Of a DNA stretch of 37,375 bases, positions 24,001-33,000 are shown in pieces. The position numbers and the translations under genes are program-made. Position 1 is the stretch's first letter; each line of letters begins with the position of its first letter. The notes beneath the pieces are model-generated. The model had not been told where the DNA came from and made no database searches. It was given only the letters and a program-made list of their open reading frames with translations. This DNA comes from SVFI01 sp045546735. Its GTDB lineage: Bacteria; Bacillota; Clostridia; Lachnospirales; Lachnospiraceae. Where the stretch lies: positions 1 to 37,375 of the forward strand of contig JAZQDJ010000137.1 of NCBI GenBank assembly GCA_045546735.1, read 5' to 3'.

Positions 24001-27000
24001 CTGAAACAACACATTTCCCGAATAATACATTTGGAGGTAGTGTTTGGATTAGAAAATCTAATAATAGTTATGATGAGATTAAGATGTCACCTTGGATTAT
24101 CGGAGGAGATTTATATCAAACGGAAACATATTATTTTGAAGACAATGTAATTGTAAAAGGAGATTATACAATTACAGGCGGAAACGCTTATCTTCAGGGT
24201 AATAGTATGTCTGTAAGCGGAAATACAATAATTGGTTTGAATGGGGAGGCAAATGTCCGTTTATCCGGCGGAAGATTTGTGTGTCAGGGAGATGTTGATG
24301 CTGCTCAATATGTAACTGCATATTCCGATTCTGGATTTGTTATGCAGTATGATAGTGATTATGTTTATGTTGGCGGAGATTTTAGTGTAACAGGCCAGAC
24401 AGGATATAAGAATGGAGTTTTGGAGATAAAAGGCGATTTTACGCAAAAAGGATACTATTTTTACGCAAGTGATAAACATACTACAATTTTGAGCGGGGAC
24501 AGTATGCAGACTGTTTCTTATGAGAGTGGAAGCAGTACTTTTAACAACCTTATTCTTCAAAATTATAGTGAAGAAGGAATTTATGCGCCGAATGGGTTGA
24601 AGGCTGTAAATATAATATGGAATGGATGTAATGTTACGGATGATACTTCTGTGGATAAAGGATATAAATTAACAGAAGATAAAGAAATTGACGGCGATTT
24701 TTACTTGTCTACAGGTGAGATGGATTTAAATGGTTATACACTGACTGTTAGTGGTAACTTTATTCAGTCAGGCGGAACCATGAACCTGAATGGTGGTAAG
24801 TTAATCGTAAAAGAAGATTATCGTTTGCAGACAGAAACAGAAGCAGAGGATGGAACAAAATCATATGGCGCAAGTAAAGGTGATTTGCGCATGAATGATA
24901 AATCGGATTATGTATTAGTATCCGGTGATTTTGTGGTACAAACAACAGCAGGCGACGCAAGTGATATGACGGCGGGTGTGTTGGAAGTAAAAGGAAATGT
25001 GACAGGAACCAGTGGTTTAATGGCAACAGGAGATCACAAATTGCTTTTAAGCGGTGATGATTCCCAGACTGTGTATTTGGCAACTACTAATACCAGCGGT
25101 ATGAGATTTGCAAATATTGAAATTACCAATGCCAGCGAGGAAGGAGTAACATTTGGAGAAGACAGTGCTACGCATTCATCTGCAAAGAAAGTTTTGGTTT
25201 CTGGACACTTAAATGATAACGGACACGCTACAAAAGGATGGGTGATTCCAACATCGACAACAAGTTTTGAAAAAAATACATTTCATGGAAATATGTATAT
25301 AAGCACTTCGGTAACGTTAAAAGACCCATGGATTGTAGAGGGTGATGTTGTACAGATTGTATACTTGTATTTGGAGAATGATTTTACAATTAGAGGTAAT
25401 TATACTCTTTTTAGATATTATACAGAATTGAGAGGTCATACTATGGTTGTAGAAGGAAATACAACCTTAGGGGGTGATGATTATTCGGCATACATAAAAA
25501 TACAGGAAGGCTCTTTTAAATGTTATAGGGATGTAAATATTCTACCAACAGATAATACGGGAAATTACTATTATTATTATTATGCAAATTATTTTGAAAT
25601 GAAATATGAAAATGACTACGTATATATCGGTGGAAATTTTAATGTTAGAAGTAGTGCGGGCGCAAATACCTATTTGGCAGGTACATTAGAAATAAAAGGC
25701 GATTTTACTCAAACAGTAACATATAGTAATAATTTTATTGCTCAGGGAACACACAGGGTTTTATTGAGTGGAGATACAAAGCAGACGGTAACGTTCTCAA
25801 CACCGGATTGCAGGTGTAATATATTAGAATTGCAGAATACCAGCGAAGACGGTGTGGTCTTTAATAATGGTAATATTCCGGCAATTACATTTATTCCGAA
25901 TAACACGAAAGTAACAATTAATGGTAAAGGTGTTGTTGGATGGACGTTGCAGGAAGACACTGTGATTCAAGATGATTTGTATTTGGTAGGCGGAGAACTG
26001 AATCTAAATGGATACAATCTTGAAATTGCGGGAAATTTATATGTGGGAAGCGGAAATGTCTTTATTAATGGAGGAACTTTAAATGTTAAAGGTGATTTGC
26101 GTTACCAATCATTGAAATTTAACACATATGGTTCGATTACGGGATATACGAGCAGTTACGGAACTTTGACGATGACTAATTCTGCTGATTATGTAAAAGT
26201 AGAAGGTAATTTTGCAATACAATCATCTGCGTTGCAAACAAGTTCTTTATATGCGGGTACGTTGGAATTGTTAGGTAATATTAGTGATTCGGCAACATAT
26301 TACAAAACAGAAGGAACACATTTAACATTATTAAGCGGAACAAATGCTCAAACAATTGCTGGCACTCCAACAGTAGCAAACCTCAAAGTAACAAATGCAT
26401 CTGAGACTGGAGTTACAGGAAGTATAAAGGTAACCAATTCCTTAGAGGATATAAATCAAAAATTAGTGGCGACAGTTACTGTTTCGAGTTTAGACTTATT
26501 TGCCGGAAATGGCTTTGCAGGAAGCGTTACCCTTACGGAAGAATGTATTCTTGACAGAGATTTTTATATTAATGGAACTTTAACAACAACCAAGAATTTT
26601 GATGTTAGCGGAAATACTATTAGTGTTGGCAGTTACTATTTGAATAATGGCATAAGTAAAATCAACGGCGGTCAGTTACTGGTTAATAAAAATATGTACA
26701 TTCAGAATGAAGGAGCACTTGAAATGACAAATCCGAAGGATTATGTTTGTGTTTCAGACTCCTTTAGTATATATTCAACAGCAGATCATTCGGAATTATT
26801 AACGGATGGAGTGTTGGAAATCAGAGGCGCTTTTTCGCAGCAGAATCGGTATAGTGATAAAAATGATTTCACCCCATCCGGCAATCACACTACTATTCTT
26901 TCAGGCAAGAAAGGTACCGGAAATAGTAAATATATTCAGTCTGTTAGATTTAGTCAGCCGAATGCAAATAAATTCAACCACCTAATCCTAAAGCGTTCAC

Positions 27001-30000
27001 TGGATAAGTATGCCTTCTCGCATTCGCTTGACCAGATTTGTAACGATTACATCTTAGACGTTACAGATGACGAGGCACCAAGCAAAGTAAAAGGTGTTAA
27101 GGTAACAAGCAGTACATCGACGAAAGTTACTCTTAAATGGAACGCATCAACAGATAATGAAGAGGTTGCCGGATATGACATTTATCGCGGAACCACAAAG
27201 GTCGGAACAACATCTCTTACAACGTTTGTAGATAAGGGATTAAGTCCGAACAATACATATATTTATAAGATATATGCTTTTGATGAAATGAGAAATATCT
27301 CTGAAGCGTCGGATGCAGTCAGTGCTGTAACGCCGGCGGACAGTGTTGCACCGACTGTACCGGCAGCATTAAAGGTTAAGACAAAAACAGGTACAGCTGT
27401 TACGATTGCATGGAATGCCTCTTATGATGACATGGGCGTAACAGGTTATAAAGTATTTAAAGACGGCGTCCAGGTTGCGGTTTTAGGCAATGTGACATCT
27501 TACAGAGATGAAGACGTAGTGCTCGATCAGTTATATAGCTATCAGGTACAGGCTTTTGACGCACAAGGCAATATTTCTGAGCTTTGTGAACCAATCAAAG
27601 GTTCCATTGAGATGCCGAAAATCCTCAGTTACACTCCGGTTGTGAATGCGACAGTCGGAGGAGAAAAAGCACAGCTTTATGTGTATTATAAGGATGTAGG
27701 TAATGCTGTCGGAAATAAGGTGAAATTTGAGTACCAGAGAGAAGACGAAAACGGCGATAAAGTTTGGGAACAGATTGGCGGACTTCTTTACGGACAGCAG
27801 AAGATGGATACAGAAAGATTGTATTCAACCTGTACATGGAATTTGGCAGGCGTTAAAAACGGCGAATGCAAGATGCGCGTGACTCTTTATGATGCTGATG
27901 AAAATACGGATATGAGAGAATTCTCATATTATGTTGATACAGAGGGACCGGAAGCAACGGACGAAATAAAAATTTCTTCGACCAACGGCGTCGTAAATAT
28001 GTCATGGTCAAAGTCTGATAGTGCAGATTGTGTGGCATACAAGGTATATCGAAGCAACACGGAAGACGGAACATATAGCTTGCTTTATACAACGGAAGCA
28101 AACAGTTATCAGGACAGAGCTGTAGTTTGCGGAAATACTTATTATTATAAGATTTCCGGAGTGGATAATTTTGAGCAGGAAGGTCCGCAGAGTGACGCTG
28201 CAAGTATAGAAGTAACAATTGATGAGGAGCGTCCGCAGGTAACATCTATTTCTGTAGACGGACGAAGAATTAATAAAGAAGCACAGATTGCTGTAAGGGC
28301 CGAAGATAATGTGGCTGTTGCAACAGTCTCTTTAGAGTACCAGAATCCGACAACCGAGAAATGGATTAAGGTAAGTGCTGATGAAGACGCACCTGCAGGA
28401 CTGGCAATGTTTGCTTTTGATACAACCAAATTAGCAGACGGCAACTATAAACTTCGTGCAATCGCAACAGATACAAGTGGAAATGCATCGGTAGGAGTTG
28501 TGGAAGTCGGCGGACAGGAAATTGCGTTAGAGCCTTTCTATGCGACAACAACGATTGACAATACAGGTGTTGAAAAGATTGTTGTAAATGAAGTGACTGC
28601 ATATCCTACTTATGTAACACTTAAATGGGATAAAGTCTCAGACGAAGATTTTGGTAGATTTGCTGTAGAGCAGTTACAAGGATCGGAATATGTAGAAGTT
28701 CAAAATGCGAAGACAACATTGGGTGCTCATGTTCAGGGATTGCAGCCGGAGAAAGAGTATACATTCCGTGTGGTTGGATATGATGATCTCGGAAACCGAG
28801 GAGAGCCTTCTGATAAGATTGTTATTTCAACAATAGCAGATAACCAGGCTCCGACAGTGATGTCCTTCTATCCGGCGGAGAAATATTTTACCAATAAAAT
28901 TCCGCTTACGTTGGCGGTAGAAGATAACGTAGCAGTTGAAGCATTAAAATTAGAATATTCTTCTGATTATATTAAATGGACAGAACTTACAACAATTCAG
29001 GCATTTACAGAAGCAAAGAGATATGTATTTAATTATACATTTGATGTTTCTAATGTACCGGAAGGAAAGGTATATATCCGGGCTTATGCTTATGACACAG
29101 TAGGTAATGTGAGTAGTATTCAGGGTGTTCCGATTGAAAATAGTTTTGTCATTGACCGCACTGCGCCTGCAAAAGTAACAGGAATGAAAGCAGAAGGTAT
29201 GAATGGCTACAATGCAATCCGTTGGAATAAACCGACAGAAACAGATATTGCGGGATTCCGCATCTATCGTGCAGAAGAGTTGGTAGGCAACTATACACTT
29301 CTTGCGGAAACAGAATTGACAACGTCATATTATGACACAACAGCAAAACGTGATGTAGCGTATAGTTATAAAGTACAGGCGGTAGATTATGCAGGAAATG
29401 TAAGTGCGTTCTCTGCAGAAATGGTAGCCCAGTGTCGTGAAGATGATGAGGCACCTGTGATTCATACAGTTCTTCCGAAACACATGGAGAAAGTCGGAGG
29501 AGAAGTTGAGATTAAAGCTGCCGTAACGGATAATGTGGCAGTCAAAGAGGTTTCTTTTGAATATAAAGCAGTAGACAGCAAAGAAGATATATGGACAGAA
29601 ATCGGCATAGTAACAGAGTTTGAAGATTATCCGAGTGTAAAATGGAATATCAAAAAACTGGAAAATAAGAATTATCAGGTTAGAATTATTGCTACTGATA
29701 TAAACAACAATATCAGCGATGCATATTTAGTGACATATACAGTAGATACAGCCGCACCTTTTGCGCCGATTCTCACAGGAGAACCGATTGGTTTTGGTGC
29801 AAAACTTTCTTGGAACCAGAACGAAGAAGATGATTTTTCACATTATGAAATTTATCGAAAACTCGGTTCGGATACGGAATACACACTTGTGGCTGAAGTA
29901 AAAGATTCTGTTTATGAAGATTACAAGCTTGAAAGCGGAAGAAAGTATATGTATAAACTCCGTGTTTATGATGATGCGGGAAATTATGCAGAATCGAATA

Positions 30001-33000
30001 TGTGCGAAGTGGTTCCGTCAGATGAGGATAAAGAAGCACCGGTAGCAGTCACAAGTGAGACATATTCTGTCCGTGTAGGCAGTGAAGTAATGCTTGATGC
30101 ATCTGCGTCCTATGACAATGTAGCTATCGCTGAATACAAATGGGATATGGGTAATGGCGATGTTGTATATGGTGCAAAAGCAAAATACTGTTATAAAGAA
30201 GTCGGAACATATTATGCGGAATTAACAGTAACGGATACATCAGGCAATACTGACAGCATGGTAATGACAATTTATGTCAGATCAAGACTTTCTGCAAAAG
30301 TATTGTTTAAAGTAGTAAATCAGAAAGATGGATTAGATTATTCTCTTAATAATGCATATTTGTATATTGAGAGTGAGTATGGCGAAAGCAATTATTATAT
30401 GACCGATGAATTTGGTGAAGCAGAAGTGGTTCTTCCGGCAGGAAATTATACTGTGGATGCTTATCGTCAAGGATTTTTGCCGAAGAGTTATGACCTTACG
30501 GTGGCAAACGGAGCAGAGATTAAAAAAGTTCTTGCGCTTACAGAAGGAGAATTAGTAACAGGTGAGCTTACAGCAACTCAACTTACATTAGAAGAACTTG
30601 AAGAGTTGGGAGTTGATTTGCAGGATCCGAACAATTGGTATACGTATACATATACGATGACCTATAAAGAACCGGGCAGTCCTGAAGTTAAAAAGCAGTC
30701 AGTAAATTTGAAACCGGGCGAAACGGTTTGTGTTTCCGGCGGTGGTTCATCGGGTGGTAGTTCATCTAGCGGTCAGGGAGACTGTTATGTAGGTCTTACA
30801 GATGTAGAGGGCAAAAAGATTGTTACGATATATGAAGTGATTTCTACATTGAAGCAGATGTATGATGTGCGTTTGCAGGTTACGAATCATGCAGAGCAGG
30901 GATTTGGTTTTGATATTGTTAATTCAACTGCAAAATTAAATCTGCCGACAGGAATAAGCTTGCTTAGAACAAGTACGCCACAAAATATAATTAATTCTCT
31001 TGATACGTTGGCGGCGCAGGAAACAAAGGATACACATTGGTATATTAAAGCGGATGGTCCGGGAACGTATCCTCTGAGTGTAGATTTTAACGGAACACTT
31101 TTGCCATTTAATGCTCCTGTCAACACAACTATTTCGGCAAAGAATCCTATTAACGTCACACCGTATATTAACAACACCTTTACAGATGACGGATTTATTT
31201 ACGGCGATTCAAAAACTTATATTATTCAGGTTCAGAATAAGGAAAAAAGAAGGATTCAGGGTGCAATAGTTACACTTGAAGTAGGTGGTAAGAAGTGTCA
31301 GACTATTACGAATAGCCGTGGTTCGGCTTATTTAGAGGTTGGTGTAGATGATCAAAGAACCTTTAACCTGACAATTGAACATGAAGATTATCTTGTTCAT
31401 CAGGATTCAGCGTATAAGTTGATGTTTGGTAATACTGACAGAGTATATTTGTATCGTGAAGGAGAATCGAAAGAGGGCGAAGATTATGAAGAAATGGTAT
31501 CAAGCCCTTATGAGGATGGATATGATATTCCTATTCATTCTGTAGTATTAGACGGAAAAAGAATTCATGACAGATGGAGACCGGCGTATCTGAATCGTGC
31601 GGCGGATGTAACACATGGACTTGATATTGTGTTCTCTGAGAAAATCGAAAAGTATGAATTGTTTATTGACGGTGATGTTGTAAATACTTATACCGGAACA
31701 GTTACACAAGCACAATTGAATGATCCGACCTCTCCGCTGAGAACTAAACTGGCGGAAGGAGAGGTTGATTCTTTCAAAATACATATTGATTTTAGCGTAT
31801 ATCAGCTTTTAAGAGAAGGTAATTTAAGACTTGTTGCATATAAAGGAGACATTCAAGAGGAATATCAATTGTATGCAGAAGTAGATTACTTATTGTTTGA
31901 TAGTGTAATAATGAATTACAACAATGAAACAGTAGATTTAATGCAAGGAGGATATTCGATATATAGTTATTACGGAGCCTCTCCTTTAACAATTACATGT
32001 AATGTTTTAGAAGAGACCAAGAGTACTGTGGCAAGTTATGAACTTCTCCAAAGCGGTGATCCTATTGCGGTGTCTCAAAGTGGAGTGTTTAATGTACATG
32101 TATCTGATTTTACGGCGGATGAGACTATTTATATCAAGGCGATTGATAAAAATGATGATGTCGTAGGAACTCAACAGATATATTTGAATATTTGGGATGA
32201 TCTTGTATTTAAATCAGATGGTGATATGTATGTGAAGTTTTATACAGAAGGAAAGGTCATAGATGGTGAAAAGTACAGAGTTCCGGTAAAAACCTGGCAA
32301 AAACTGGGTGCAGATGAGGTGGATATAGAATTTGACCTTTCAGAAATTGAGATTCCGCTTCAGATAAAGCATTCAAATCCGGTTGGGAATAAAGAGATAT
32401 TTGAAATAACAGCTTCTGCTAAAACACCGGATGCGCTTCCGATTACTATTACAATGTCCTTAAATGGAGAATTTGAATGCGAAAGAGAGGTATTAGAGTT
32501 CCAAAGAACGCTCACTGGTGCGGATGTATCAATAGAAGCAGGAGTGGAGGGAGAATATGCGGTATCTGGAGTATTGGCAGGTATACCGGTAATGCTTCAT
32601 GTTGGATTGGGAGGATCCGGTGAAGTGGAGGTACCAAAGGCGGAAATTACTCCGGAATTAAAATTAAAATTGTTAGAAGACCCAAGATTAATTCTGGCGG
32701 TAGAAGGTGAAGTATATCCGGCAATAGGAGCTACTTTAGAAGGAGTAGGATTAGATGCTATGGAAGCATCCATTGGTATATATGGTCAATTAAGCCAAGA
32801 ATGGCATCATGTATTCAAACCGGAACATATTTTTGAAAAAACAGTTACAACATCAAATATAGGATTGAGATTAAAACTGTTAGTTTTTACTATGGAGGTT
32901 CCGTTCTATGAAAACGGTAAGGAAACATATAATCCGAAAGTCCAGATTGATCAACCAATGGAGGCTGCAGAAAAAGTATTCAGAGAGAAGTTAGACGGAG

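Noticed and set aside
21650..27040. CRISPR-like or minisatellite repeat array
   Set aside because: The periodicity is hundreds of codons long, in frame and diverged; it is protein repeat structure, not short identical repeats with spacers.
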